Shown: positions 16,799 to 26,495 of the stretch, in pieces | Numbering within the stretch: the stretch's first letter is position 1 | Layout of the letters: the number at the start of each line of letters is the position of its first letter | Source of the DNA: Mojavia pulchra JT2-VF2 | Lineage (GTDB): Bacteria > Cyanobacteriota > Cyanobacteriia > Cyanobacteriales > Nostocaceae | Direction: 5' to 3' | NCBI GenBank assembly: GCA_019359325.1 | Contig: JAHHHN010000001.1 | Span: forward strand, 744,001-808,000 | DNA: 64,000 nucleotides | Position numbers and translations under genes: made by a program | Notes under the pieces: model-generated | What the model saw: only the letters and a program-made list of their open reading frames with translations | Database searches by the model: none | What the model was told of the DNA's origin: nothing

Positions 16799-18283
16799 AT
16801 GACCCTAACCCTTTACAATACTCTCACCCGTCGTCAGGAAACCTTTGAAACAGTAGAACCAGGAAAGGTTAAGATGTATTACTGCGGCGTGACGGTATAC
16901 GACTACTGCCATTTGGGTCATGCCAGAGCTTGTATTGTTTGGGATGTAGTGCGTCGTTACCTCCAGTTTATCGGCTACGAAGTGCGCTATATCCAGAATT
17001 TTACTGATATTGATGACAAGATTCTCAATCGAGCGCGGCAAGAACATTCATCAATGGAAGCTGTATCTGAGCGCTTTATAAAAGCTTATTTTGAGGATAT
17101 GGCAAGGCTGGGAATCAAAGAAGCTGATGAGTATCCCCGTGCTACGCACACGATGAATGGAATTCAGCGGCTGATTCACGATTTGGAAAATAAAGGCTTT
17201 GCTTATCCTGCTGATGGCGATGTTTATTATGCTGTACGGCAGTTTTCTGGGTATGGCAAGCTTTCTGGACGCAAGCTAGAAGATATGCAAGCGGGGAAAA
17301 GCGATCGCGTGAACCTAGAAGATCCAGAGTACCAAAAGAAAAAAGACCCCTTTGATTTTGCATTGTGGAAAGCAGCAAAACCAGGTGAACCTGCGTGGGA
17401 ATCACCTTGGGGTGCAGGCCGTCCGGGTTGGCATATCGAATGTTCGGCTATGGTGCGCGATCGCCTCGGCGAAACCATTGACATCCACGCTGGTGGTGAA
17501 GACTTAATTTTCCCTCACCATGAAAATGAAATTGCTCAGTCGGAAGCTGTCACAGGACAACCCTTGTCGCGTTACTGGTTGCACAACGGCATGGTGAAAG
17601 TGGATGGAGAAAAAATGTCCAAATCTTTGGGCAACTTTACCACCATTCGTGACCTGCTAGATCGAGGAGTTGATCCAATGGCGGTGCGGTTGCTCGTGCT
17701 GACGGCTCAATATCGCACACCGATTGATTTTACCGATGAAGCACTCACCGATAAGACAAATGCTTGGCACACTTTGAAAGACGGGTTACTCTTCGGCTAC
17801 CAGTACGGGGAACAACTCGGTTGGGGAGTGGGGAGTGGGGACTGGGGATTGGGTAAAAATCTTTCCAATACCCAATCGCCAATATCTAATCCCTACGTAG
17901 AACGTTTCCAAGAAGCTGTGAATGATGATTTTAATTTTCCTGGTGGGTTAGCAGTGATATTTGAATTAGCCAAGGAACTGCGCCGCGAAGGAAATATTAT
18001 TGTGCATCAAGGAAAAACCGAAACACCAACGGATGAGTTACTCAAACAGTGGCAAACACTTGTGACTTTAGCTGAAGTCTTAGGTTTAGAAGCAAAGTTG
18101 GAAGCCGGAACTGCGGTGAATGATGGTTTAAGCGATGCAGAAATTGAAGATTTGATTCAACAACGCCAAGCAGCTAGAAAAGCTAGGAATTTTGCCGAAG
18201 GCGATCGCATCCGCAATGAATTACAAGCACAAGGTATTACCCTAATTGATAGTCCTGAGGGTACACGCTGGCACAGGAGTTAA
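16799..18283 (+). CDS. cysS: Cysteinyl-tRNA synthetase with repeat-derived insertion
   Basis: Class I aminoacyl-tRNA synthetase charging tRNA-Cys. 494 residues. CGVTVYDYCHLGHARA carries the first Zn ligand and the HIGH-type motif; GWHIECSAM and HHENEIAQSE the remaining Zn ligands; KMSKSLGN the KMSKS loop. Residues about 341-363 (GWGVGSGDWGLGKNL... to SNPY) have no counterpart in the family and are encoded by a G-rich repeat with a hairpin at 17822-17893. They sit between the catalytic core and the anticodon-binding DALR region. The stop is one base from the tldD start. Confidence 0.95.
   Translation: MTLTLYNTLTRRQETFETVEPGKVKMYYCGVTVYDYCHLGHARACIVWDVVRRYLQFIGYEVRYIQNFTDIDDKILNRARQEHSSMEAVSERFIKAYFEDMARLGIKEADEYPRATHTMNGIQRLIHDLENKGFAYPADGDVYYAVRQFSGYGKLSGRKLEDMQAGKSDRVNLEDPEYQKKKDPFDFALWKAAKPGEPAWESPWGAGRPGWHIECSAMVRDRLGETIDIHAGGEDLIFPHHENEIAQSEAVTGQPLSRYWLHNGMVKVDGEKMSKSLGNFTTIRDLLDRGVDPMAVRLLVLTAQYRTPIDFTDEALTDKTNAWHTLKDGLLFGYQYGEQLGWGVGSGDWGLGKNLSNTQSPISNPYVERFQEAVNDDFNFPGGLAVIFELAKELRREGNIIVHQGKTETPTDELLKQWQTLVTLAEVLGLEAKLEAGTAVNDGLSDAEIEDLIQQRQAARKARNFAEGDRIRNELQAQGITLIDSPEGTRWHRS
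17822..17893. repeat. G-rich short-sequence repeat inside cysS
   Basis: Several GGGGAGTGG/GGGGACTGG/GGGGATTGG units followed by the inverse. GATTGGGTA (17847-17855) and TACCCAATC (17869-17877) form a perfect 9-bp stem. The tract is in frame and adds about 23 codons. Similar repeats are intergenic at 10637-10770, 25126-25172, 48269-48354, 57945-58035 and 58598-58640. Confidence 0.8.
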
Positions 18284-18284
18284 T

Positions 18285-19724
18285 ATGTTTTCTGAATTAA
18301 CAAAAGCGATCGCTCATATCAACATACCTGCTGATTGGATCGGTATTAGAGCTGTTAAAGAAACATCCTCTAACCGTCATGTCCGTGATGGCTTACCCCA
18401 AGCCAACGGCAAATTCTCCACGATGGGAGCTATGCTGGAAGTTTTGGTAAATGGCTGTTTAGGCTATGCAGCTACCAATTCTTTAGAAATTGCCAGCTTA
18501 CAAACTGCTGCGGAAATAGCATACAAACACGCACTAATAGCCAGTGAGTGGTGGATATATCCTTTCCGTGAAACTGAACGCCCCAAAGTCGTTGGTGAAT
18601 ATCATTCGCCATTTTTAGAACCATTGGATGCTATCAGTCCAGGGGAAATCAACAATTTGTTGGTTCGCATTTGCCAAACGCTGAAAGTTAGCGACAAAAT
18701 TGTGCAAACCACAGCTAGCTTTACCAGCAGTGAAAAAGAAACATGGTTTGTCAGTAGCAATGGTTCGCAAGTATACCAAAAATTTATTTCTATGGGCGTT
18801 CATTACGGTGCTACTGCCCAAGATGGAGCGATCGTGCAACAGCGTACTAACAATGGCTGGCACGCGAACTGTTACCAAGGCGGACTGGAACTGTTAAAAC
18901 AAGAAGGCTTATGGCATCGGGTGCAGCAAGTTGGCGAACAAGCAATCGAACTATTGACAGCAGATGAATGCCCAAATACCCGCACCAATTTAGTTTTAGC
19001 GCCAGACCAGATGATGCTGCAAATCCATGAAAGTGTTGGCCATCCTCTAGAAATTGACCGGATTTTGGGAGATGAGCGCAACTACGCTGGAGGTAGCTTT
19101 GTCAACAAAACTGATTTTGGCAAGCTAGTATATGGTTCACCGCTCATGAACATTACCTTCGACCCCACCGTACCCGGTGAATATGCCAGCTATGGCTTTG
19201 ATGATACTGGCGCTGTAGCAACACGAGAGTATGTGATTAAAGAAGGAGTGCTGCAACGGGGTTTAGGCAGCCTAGAAAGTCAAGCCAGAGCAAGTGTGCC
19301 AGGAGTTGCCTGTGCCCGTGCTTCCTCTTGGAATCGACCCGCGATCGACCGCATGGCTAACTTGAATTTAGAGCCAGGAAACGCCACCTTTGCGGAAATG
19401 ATCGCTGGGATAGAACATGGTGTGTACATGGAATCTAACCGTTCTTGGTCAATAGACGATCGCCGATACAAATTTCAGTTTGGTTGCGAGTATGCCAAAT
19501 TGATTGAAAACGGTAAACTCACCAAAACCCTCCGTAACCCCAACTATCGAGCCACAACTCCAGAGTTTTGGCACAGCTTAATTAAAGTAGGAGATGCCTC
19601 TAATTGGCAAATGTACGGTACTCCTTACTGTGGTAAAGGAGAACCAAATCAAGCGATTTGGGTGGGACATGGTTCACCTGTATGTGTATTTGCTAACGTC
19701 GAAGTCTTTGGCGGCGGTAGTTGA
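18285..19724 (+). CDS. tldD: TldD-like metalloprotease subunit
   Basis: 479 residues from the ATG at 18285, which has a Shine-Dalgarno (CAGGAGT) inside the end of cysS. TldD/TldE cleave peptides such as microcin precursors and unfolded segments. The TldD-type zinc motif HEXXXH is present (HESVGH, 248-253), followed by DRILGDERNYAGGSFV and, later, the conserved GYASYGFDDTGA-like segment. It is followed by a second family member lacking the motif, i.e. the usual TldD/TldE heterodimer pair. Substrate in cyanobacteria unknown. Confidence 0.9.
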   Translation: MFSELTKAIAHINIPADWIGIRAVKETSSNRHVRDGLPQANGKFSTMGAMLEVLVNGCLGYAATNSLEIASLQTAAEIAYKHALIASEWWIYPFRETERPKVVGEYHSPFLEPLDAISPGEINNLLVRICQTLKVSDKIVQTTASFTSSEKETWFVSSNGSQVYQKFISMGVHYGATAQDGAIVQQRTNNGWHANCYQGGLELLKQEGLWHRVQQVGEQAIELLTADECPNTRTNLVLAPDQMMLQIHESVGHPLEIDRILGDERNYAGGSFVNKTDFGKLVYGSPLMNITFDPTVPGEYASYGFDDTGAVATREYVIKEGVLQRGLGSLESQARASVPGVACARASSWNRPAIDRMANLNLEPGNATFAEMIAGIEHGVYMESNRSWSIDDRRYKFQFGCEYAKLIENGKLTKTLRNPNYRATTPEFWHSLIKVGDASNWQMYGTPYCGKGEPNQAIWVGHGSPVCVFANVEVFGGGS

Positions 19725-19819
19725 AAAAGTATCAAGTATGAGATATAAATTTTTTTTCATTTATATTTTATACTTGATTATTTAGCTTTAATATCTCCCA
19801 AATTAGCCAAATAATACCC

Positions 19820-21166
19820 ATGAACATTGACGAATTATCTGGTTTAGAAGTCAGCTTTAATAAACTGATTGAAACTTTAATTATCAAAAAAAACGCAAGT
19901 GAAGAATTCACTGTGAAACTGAGCAGTGAGCGGAGTCAATTTACTCGTTTCAATCATGCTAAAGTCCGACAAACTGGTTATGTCGCTGATGGGTGGGTCG
20001 AACTCACTTTGATGGAAAATCAACGCAGCAGTTTTCGGCAGTTTCCCTTCACTGGCAATTGGGAAATTGATTGGCAAGTAGCATACAAAGCTTTACAAGA
20101 GCTACGTGAAGAACTTACCTTGTTACCTGTTGATCCATATCTTGTTTTACCAGCAGGAAATAATACTAGTAGGGAAGTAAATTTGGGAAAATTGTTGTCG
20201 GTAGAGAATGTAGTACCAACAGTACTAGAACAAGTTGCTGGCTTAGATTTTACTGGGATATATGCTGGTGGAGTTGTAATTAAAGCTTACGGCGATTCTA
20301 AAGAACAAAAACATTGGTTCGCTACCGATTCTTTTACTTTAGACTATTCTTTATTCACAGCAAATGGACAAGCCGTTAAAGGCACTTTTGCTGGTAGTGA
20401 ATGGAATGAATCTGCATATATAGCTAAAATTAGCGAAGACAAAAAACAACTAGAACTGCTTTCTCTCCCTGCGAAACGATTGCTAAGAGGAAAATACAAA
20501 ACTTATTTTGCACCCGCCGCAGTCGCCGATTTATTAATGATGCTTTCTTGGGGGGCTGTGAGTGAAGCTGATCTCCGACAAGGAAATAGTGCTTTAGCTG
20601 CACTGTCACGGCAAGAAAAACTACTTTCCTCAAAATTTAGTTTGAAGGAAAACTTTCAACGAGGGTTAGTACCGCGATTTAATGAGTGGGGAGAAATGGC
20701 AGCACCAATATTACCTATAATTGAAGAAGGAGTTTTGTTCAATACATTAGTCAACTCTCGCACTGCTAAAGAATATCAAAAAACTGCTAACGGTGCTAAT
20801 AGCTCAGAAACTTTACGTGCGCCAGAAGTGAGTCCAGGCAATTTGGCATTTGAGCAGATTTTGCCAAGTTTAGACACAGGCTTGTATGTATCGAATTTGC
20901 ATTACTTAAATTGGAGTGATCGCCCCACTGGTAGAATCACAGGTATGACCCGTTATGCCTGTTTTTGGGTGGAAAAAGCAGAAATCGTCGCCCCTATTGA
21001 AAACTTGCGTTTTGATGAAAGCCTATATCGCTTTTGGGGAGACAACTTAGTTGATTTAACTAATTTTCAAGAATTTAGTCCTGAAGTAGGAACATACGAA
21101 AGTCGCCAACTCGGAGGTAGTCTAGTTCCAGGAATGCTGATAAAAGATTTTACATATACGTTGTAG
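19820..21166 (+). CDS. TldE/PmbA-like partner protein
   Basis: 448 residues of the TldD/PmbA superfamily without an HEXXXH motif, so probably the non-catalytic partner of the upstream TldD. Family features: SSERSQFTRFNHAKVRQTG at the N-terminus and the C-terminal GNLAFEQILPSLDTGLYVSNLHY, then the RPTGRITGMTRYACFW block. It lies 95 bp after tldD, likely the same transcript. Just downstream is the CRISPR leader. Confidence 0.88.
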   Translation: MNIDELSGLEVSFNKLIETLIIKKNASEEFTVKLSSERSQFTRFNHAKVRQTGYVADGWVELTLMENQRSSFRQFPFTGNWEIDWQVAYKALQELREELTLLPVDPYLVLPAGNNTSREVNLGKLLSVENVVPTVLEQVAGLDFTGIYAGGVVIKAYGDSKEQKHWFATDSFTLDYSLFTANGQAVKGTFAGSEWNESAYIAKISEDKKQLELLSLPAKRLLRGKYKTYFAPAAVADLLMMLSWGAVSEADLRQGNSALAALSRQEKLLSSKFSLKENFQRGLVPRFNEWGEMAAPILPIIEEGVLFNTLVNSRTAKEYQKTANGANSSETLRAPEVSPGNLAFEQILPSLDTGLYVSNLHYLNWSDRPTGRITGMTRYACFWVEKAEIVAPIENLRFDESLYRFWGDNLVDLTNFQEFSPEVGTYESRQLGGSLVPGMLIKDFTYTL

Positions 21167-21406
21167 TAAAGTGCTTACTTGCGCGGATGGGTAGGTGTTA
21201 AAAAGTTAGACACCGAAAAGATGCTTGAATACACTGTACAGCAGGACTTTGGGGTTAAGAGCATTTTTAACCGTTTCGCGCACCTTATATAGAGCGGGTT
21301 TTGGGCATTTGACCTAGCCAGTTCAAGTTTCACCATGCTATGATTGAGGCGTTTAGCGCCACAGAACCTAGAAAACCAAATATACATAGGCTTTCAGAGA
21401 ACCGCT
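21167..21406 (+). promoter_or_regulatory. Probable CRISPR leader
   Basis: The 240 bp before the first repeat hold no credible gene. The repeat's ATTGAAAC end faces right, the usual 5' handle of crRNAs, so transcription should run left to right with the leader here. All repeats are identical, so degeneracy cannot confirm polarity. Confidence 0.6.
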
Positions 21407-23706
21407 GTTCCAATTAACTAAAATCCCTATTAGGGATTGAAACTCACTAGGGCGCTTGTTGCTAGGGTTAAAGATGCCAGGGTGGTTCCAATTAACTAAA
21501 ATCCCTATTAGGGATTGAAACGCCAATGGAACACCAGGCGATCGCAGCTAATCACCCTGGAAAGTTCCAATTAACTAAAATCCCTATTAGGGATTGAAAC
21601 TTTTGCTTTTCAAATATTTTACAACAATTCAGAAGTTCCAATTAACTAAAATCCCTATTAGGGATTGAAACAGATTAACCTTCTAGCAAGAGCCTGGACT
21701 TATGCCGGTTCCAATTAACTAAAATCCCTATTAGGGATTGAAACCCCTAATTCTCCAGCAAAAAAGCCATGATAAGAAGTTCCAATTAACTAAAATCCCT
21801 ATTAGGGATTGAAACAGCCACACCGCGAATGTAGTTTCTGTGGTGCTTGTGGACGTTCCAATTAACTAAAATCCCTATTAGGGATTGAAACTAATAGCTT
21901 CTCCTTCATCAGCTTGGGGTAAGGTTCCAATTAACTAAAATCCCTATTAGGGATTGAAACGGCACCATTGGAGCCTTGAGGGGTATCAGTGCCGAGTTCC
22001 AATTAACTAAAATCCCTATTAGGGATTGAAACTTTGTGCTGCCATTGCTCCGGCTGCACCACCAGCGTTCCAATTAACTAAAATCCCTATTAGGGATTGA
22101 AACATTAGGACTCCTTAGAACGTTTCAGGAATGCGTCAGCGATCGCAAAGGTTCCAATTAACTAAAATCCCTATTAGGGATTGAAACAATCGGCTGAGGG
22201 AAGAGAACAATATTTTTGAACGTTCCAATTAACTAAAATCCCTATTAGGGATTGAAACTAAGCATATCCGCAAGCCAAGATAAAGTTTACGTAGTTCCAA
22301 TTAACTAAAATCCCTATTAGGGATTGAAACGGTACATCTGATATCAGATTGACGGACTCCAGGTTCCAATTAACTAAAATCCCTATTAGGGATTGAAACG
22401 GAAACCTTAAGCGTGGTGGTGGGCTTATTGGAGGTTCCAATTAACTAAAATCCCTATTAGGGATTGAAACGCGAAGATGCCCACAGGTAAAACCCGTGCG
22501 ATGTGTTCCAATTAACTAAAATCCCTATTAGGGATTGAAACATGATTCTTTTGGTTAGAGTATGCTGCTATTAGGTTCCAATTAACTAAAATCCCTATTA
22601 GGGATTGAAACCTTCGAGTATTACTAGGTCGTGTAACCACAGTATCGTTCCAATTAACTAAAATCCCTATTAGGGATTGAAACATACCAGAATGGCTCAT
22701 ATCCTCCATAAGAATTCACGGAAGTTCCAATTAACTAAAATCCCTATTAGGGATTGAAACAAGAACTGTAGCAGGAGCAGTACTTGTGGTAGTTTGTTCC
22801 AATTAACTAAAATCCCTATTAGGGATTGAAACTGGCCCTTGTGAAGGATGCAGGGACTACGAATCGAGTTCCAATTAACTAAAATCCCTATTAGGGATTG
22901 AAACACTTTGATGTGGCGCTTTTGCGCCGCTTTTATTTAAGTTCCAATTAACTAAAATCCCTATTAGGGATTGAAACGCGTAATCTTTCTGCTTTTCTAA
23001 TCTGGCAAAAGTTCCAATTAACTAAAATCCCTATTAGGGATTGAAACCCGGCAATAGAAACTCCCAACCAATTTTGAGTAGCGTTCCAATTAACTAAAAT
23101 CCCTATTAGGGATTGAAACACCAAAAGGCCGCCGGAATGATCGCTCGGCAACTTTGGTTCCAATTAACTAAAATCCCTATTAGGGATTGAAACAGTTAGG
23201 AGCAGTCATTTGCTGGGCATCAAGAACGGTTCCAATTAACTAAAATCCCTATTAGGGATTGAAACGCGCCTGTTGTAGTAGCTATCAGGGCATAGCACAC
23301 AAGTTCCAATTAACTAAAATCCCTATTAGGGATTGAAACAGTTTTGTTAATCATAAAGTTGCGATCGCCTCTTTGTTCCAATTAACTAAAATCCCTATTA
23401 GGGATTGAAACTTATTAATGTTCTTGGCGAGTTCTGCTGGTTTCAGTTCCAATTAACTAAAATCCCTATTAGGGATTGAAACAAATTCAATTCCCCCTTG
23501 GTTGGATATTCCGATTGTTCCAATTAACTAAAATCCCTATTAGGGATTGAAACGGGATAAACCAGAAGTGCGAGGCGATCGCTTGCAACGCAGGTTCCAA
23601 TTAACTAAAATCCCTATTAGGGATTGAAACCGACTAGTCTTGTGATCGCGCTTGCTATGCCACCTTTGGGTTCCAATTAACTAAAATCCCTATTAGGGAT
23701 TGAAAC
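21407..23706 (+). CRISPR. CRISPR array, 32 repeats of 37 bp, 31 spacers
   Basis: The repeat starts GTTCCAATTAACTAAAATCC and ends AGGGATTGAAAC; all 32 copies appear identical. The repeat contains the palindrome AATCCCTA-T-TAGGGATT, the likely crRNA hairpin, and ends in the ATTGAAAC tag common to type I and III arrays of filamentous cyanobacteria. Spacers are 32-47 nt, mostly 33-37. First repeat 21407-21443, last 23670-23706. No cas gene lies within 21 kb to the left or 40 kb to the right, so processing must be in trans. Four spacers contain GCGATCGC. No two spacers look alike. Confidence 0.99.
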
Positions 23707-23919
23707 TGACTATGCAGCTTAATAAAATGTTTTTTTAAAAAAGTATCTTTTTAAAATTAAACAATAAGTAACTTGTTACACATTTAATCTGTATATACAA
23801 TAACAGTTAGGCTTGCTGCGATTAATTTTTTTATTTTAAATATTTAAGTATTAAATTATTGTATTCAACCTTTTTCTATATGATAATTAGTTTAAATAGA
23901 TAAACTATAGAACTACAGT
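23707..23919. other. AT-rich trailer of the CRISPR array
   Basis: Very AT-rich, with a palindrome-like TTTTTTTAAAAAAG/CTTTTTAAAA at 23730-23755 that may end the array transcript. No gene is seen. Confidence 0.4.
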
Positions 23920-24588
23920 TTATCTCTTTTTGGATGATGAAGAATTACGCTGTGAGGGCATATCCGCTCGCAGCTCTTGTCTGCCATTGGTAACAATTCG
24001 CAACATATCTTTAAGATCCTGCTCGATGCCTTCTAAGACGCTATCAGCATATTGATCAGCACCGACTTCTATTTGTTGGGCTTGGGCGATCGCGGCTTGT
24101 CGCATTTCCTCCAATTCTTGCATACAGGCATTACGCTTGCGGTCAATTTCTGCAAGGGTTTCTTCCATCATTGCTTCACATTCTTGTTGCACTTGTCGCC
24201 GTAGTTGTTCAGCTTCTCGCTCGGCCTGTCTGATAACATCACTTTCAGCTAAAATTTGCGCTCTTTTAGCTTGGGCTGCTTCAACAACTTGCTGTCCATA
24301 TTCTTCTGCCTCTAAAAGAATTTCCTCTTTTTGGTCTAAAATTGATGCTGCTTCTTGAAAAAATGATGGCAAAGAAAGCCTAATAAAATCTAGCTGTTCT
24401 AATAGCTTTTCCTCATCTACTAGAGTGCGTCCTGTCAGCGGAATCCGAAGACTAGACAGAATCATTTCCTCTAAGCGATTGAGTTCCTGCTCAATATCTA
24501 CGCTTCCTGATCCATCGGGATACTCTTGCGGGGCGTAATTGCTTCCGTTGTTGTTGGGTTCGAGATTGGAGAGTTGTGGTTGTAACAT
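23920..24588 (-). CDS. Coiled-coil protein downstream of coaD (DivIVA-/AtpF-like)
   Basis: 222 residues. From about 35 to 200 it is a long charged coiled coil rich in Glu, Gln and Ala ([40 protein letters not shown]), with a Ser/Lys-rich tail. It resembles DivIVA-type or ATP synthase b-like proteins often found after coaD in cyanobacteria; a specific function is not known to me. The ATG at 24588 lies 91 bp inside coaD in another frame; Met42 (24465) would remove the overlap but also the conserved-looking [13 protein letters not shown]. Probably cotranscribed with coaD. Confidence 0.75.
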   Translation of the reverse strand: MLQPQLSNLEPNNNGSNYAPQEYPDGSGSVDIEQELNRLEEMILSSLRIPLTGRTLVDEEKLLEQLDFIRLSLPSFFQEAASILDQKEEILLEAEEYGQQVVEAAQAKRAQILAESDVIRQAEREAEQLRRQVQQECEAMMEETLAEIDRKRNACMQELEEMRQAAIAQAQQIEVGADQYADSVLEGIEQDLKDMLRIVTNGRQELRADMPSQRNSSSSKKR

Positions 24589-25049
24589 TGGTATATTTCT
24601 AGGGCAATGTGTGGGGGAACGAGATGATCGACAGAGCCACCAAACCTTGCAATCTCTTTTATCACACTACTACTTAAAAAACTATACTCGTTGGAGGTGG
24701 CTAGAAAAACTGTTTCTATTTGAGTTGACAGAGTTTTATTAGTATGGGCCATCTGTAACTCTATTTCAAAGTCTGAGACAGCCCGCAAACCCCGCAACAA
24801 CACTTGTGCTTGTCGCATTTGGGCATAGTTTACTGTCAGACCATCAAAGCTGTCCACCTCTACATTAGGTAAATGTCGGGTCGATAGCCGAATTTGTTCT
24901 AACCGTTGTTGCACACTAAACAGTGGCATTTTGTTAGGATTCCGCAGTACAGCAACAATCACCTGCTCAAACAGCCGACTACCGCGCTGAATTATGTCAA
25001 GATGTCCCAAAGTGATCGGATCGAAGCTACCAGGGTAAATAGCAATCAC
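24498..25049 (-). CDS. coaD: Phosphopantetheine adenylyltransferase
   Basis: Fourth step of coenzyme A synthesis, 4'-phosphopantetheine to dephospho-CoA. 183 residues. [16 protein letters not shown] holds the T/HxGH nucleotidyltransferase motif; [17 protein letters not shown] and the SSSVIKEIA motif are conserved. The enzyme core ends near [10 protein letters not shown] (about residue 155). The last 25 residues ([19 protein letters not shown]...) are an extension that overlaps the next gene's start by 91 bp. Confidence 0.95.
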   Translation of the reverse strand: MIAIYPGSFDPITLGHLDIIQRGSRLFEQVIVAVLRNPNKMPLFSVQQRLEQIRLSTRHLPNVEVDSFDGLTVNYAQMRQAQVLLRGLRAVSDFEIELQMAHTNKTLSTQIETVFLATSNEYSFLSSSVIKEIARFGGSVDHLVPPHIALEIYQCYNHNSPISNPTTTEAITPRKSIPMDQEA

Positions 25050-25438
25050 AATTTTAGTTGCATCAAAGTTATGTAAGCGATTATATAGGAACCTCCGTAA
25101 AACCCTGTTAAATCTTGAAAAAGGGGCTGGGGATTGGGTACTGGGAATTGGGGATCGGGAATTGGGATTAGTACCAATCGCTGTTGCAATATTTCAAGTC
25201 CTTCATGGACGATACAAAGGGACACTGCACTAAGTGCTACAGATACGCTAGGCAAACCCCGATCGCACCCATAACAAATCGTCTCTTTGTCTCCGTATCC
25301 TTTCGTCTTTGTGGCTCACAGGAGCGCCTCAAAGCAAAACCTGCTCTAATTGTTTATATAATCAAAAACCCCAGTTTCCAGCCGTAGGGTTGGAAGCTGC
25401 TAACGCTGATTGATAGTAATTATCGTAGGTACTTTTGC
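25050..25438. other. Intergenic region with short-sequence repeat, coaD-lgt
   Basis: A G-rich repeat (GGGGCTGGGGATTGGGTACT and similar) at 25126-25172. A - strand ORF through it (25046-25255) is repeat-encoded and rejected. Divergent promoters for coaD and lgt must be here; no clear site is seen. Confidence 0.5.
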
Positions 25439-26350
25439 ATGGCACTGGATCTTTCCATTTTGCCTTTGGCATTTCAATTTACTTCTCCAGGCCCTACTCT
25501 CGTGAGAATAGGGCCACTAACTATCCGCTGGTATGGCTTGTTAATTGCCACAGCAGTGTTAATTGGTGTCAGCCTTTCCCAGTACTTGGCAAAACGCCGT
25601 AACGTTAATCCAGAGTTACTCAGCGATTTATCAATTTGGCTGGTGATTGGGGCTATTCCCGCAGCACGGCTATATTACGTTTTGTTTCAATGGCCAGAAT
25701 ATGCTCAACATCCAGAGCGGATCATCGCCATTTGGCAAGGTGGGATTGCGATTCATGGAGCGATTCTTGGTGGATTGGTAGCAGCATTAATTTTTGCCAA
25801 ACTCAAGCAAGTTTCTTTCTGGCAATTAGCAGATTTAGTAGCACCTTCGCTGATTTTAGGGCAGGCGATCGGTCGTTGGGGTAATTTCTTCAACTCTGAA
25901 GCTTTTGGTCGTCCCACCAATTTACCCTGGAAGTTATATATTCCACCGGATCGTCGTCCTCCAGAGTTAGCAAATTTTGAGTACTTTCATCCCACGTTTC
26001 TCTACGAATCTCTGTGGGATTTAATGGTATTCATCCTGCTGATAACGTTATTTTTTCGAGCTTTGCAGGGCAAGCCACGCCTAAAAGTCGGTACGTTATT
26101 TTTAGTTTACTTTGCAGCCTACAGTTTAGGACGTTTGTGGATCGAAGGTTTCCGCACTGATAGCTTGATGCTGGGGCCTTTAAGAATCGCCCAAGTCGTG
26201 AGTTTAATCGGTATTCTTGTAGGATTAGCTGGTTTGGCGTGGCTTTACATAGCTCAACGCCCTTTGCCCGATGTCGTTTCTGCCCCCAAGGGTGATCAGG
26301 GAATTGGGAGACAACCAGACAAGGCAACAAGGAAGACTAATGACCAATGA
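25439..26350 (+). CDS. lgt: Prolipoprotein diacylglyceryl transferase
   Basis: Transfers diacylglycerol from phosphatidylglycerol to the lipobox cysteine of prolipoproteins in the inner membrane. 303 residues, about seven membrane helices. [15 protein letters not shown], the [13 protein letters not shown] signature with the essential Arg/Asn, and the C-terminal [13 protein letters not shown] are present. The C-terminal 25 residues ([13 protein letters not shown]...) are non-family and read through a short repeat. Confidence 0.95.
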   Translation: MALDLSILPLAFQFTSPGPTLVRIGPLTIRWYGLLIATAVLIGVSLSQYLAKRRNVNPELLSDLSIWLVIGAIPAARLYYVLFQWPEYAQHPERIIAIWQGGIAIHGAILGGLVAALIFAKLKQVSFWQLADLVAPSLILGQAIGRWGNFFNSEAFGRPTNLPWKLYIPPDRRPPELANFEYFHPTFLYESLWDLMVFILLITLFFRALQGKPRLKVGTLFLVYFAAYSLGRLWIEGFRTDSLMLGPLRIAQVVSLIGILVGLAGLAWLYIAQRPLPDVVSAPKGDQGIGRQPDKATRKTNDQ

Positions 26351-26365
26351 CCCTAAATAAAAAAT

Positions 26366-26450
26366 GCCCTAGAGGGTTCTCCAGGGCTTAACCAGGGTGC
26401 ATCTACCATTACTCTCTACTAGTCAAATAGGGACTATCCGGAAAGTCACT
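26366..26450 (+). ncRNA. Candidate structured RNA between lgt and cobM
   Basis: Three successive hairpin potentials: GCCCT/AGGGC (26366-26387), GGT/ACC around 26396-26407, and GACT/AGTC around 26432-26447. It could end lgt transcription, but no T-run follows. It is just upstream of cobM, so a 5' regulatory element is possible. I see no cobalamin-riboswitch core here. Confidence 0.35.
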
Positions 26451-26495
26451 GAGAAAATACCAAAAATTTTTTGAAGAATTGATTGATGTGATTTT

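Noticed and set aside
21175-21387. - strand ORF in the CRISPR leader
   Set aside because: Inside the leader, no ribosome-binding site, no homology recognised.
22258-23163. Several - strand ORFs of 60-71 residues in the CRISPR array (repeated FQSLIGILVNWN)
   Set aside because: They are translations of the repeat and spacers, not genes.
25046-25255. - strand ORF upstream of coaD
   Set aside because: Encoded largely by the GGGGATTGGG repeat ([14 protein letters not shown]); simple-sequence translation.
26351-26495. Cobalamin riboswitch before cobM
   Set aside because: I looked for the B12-box and conserved core and did not find them.
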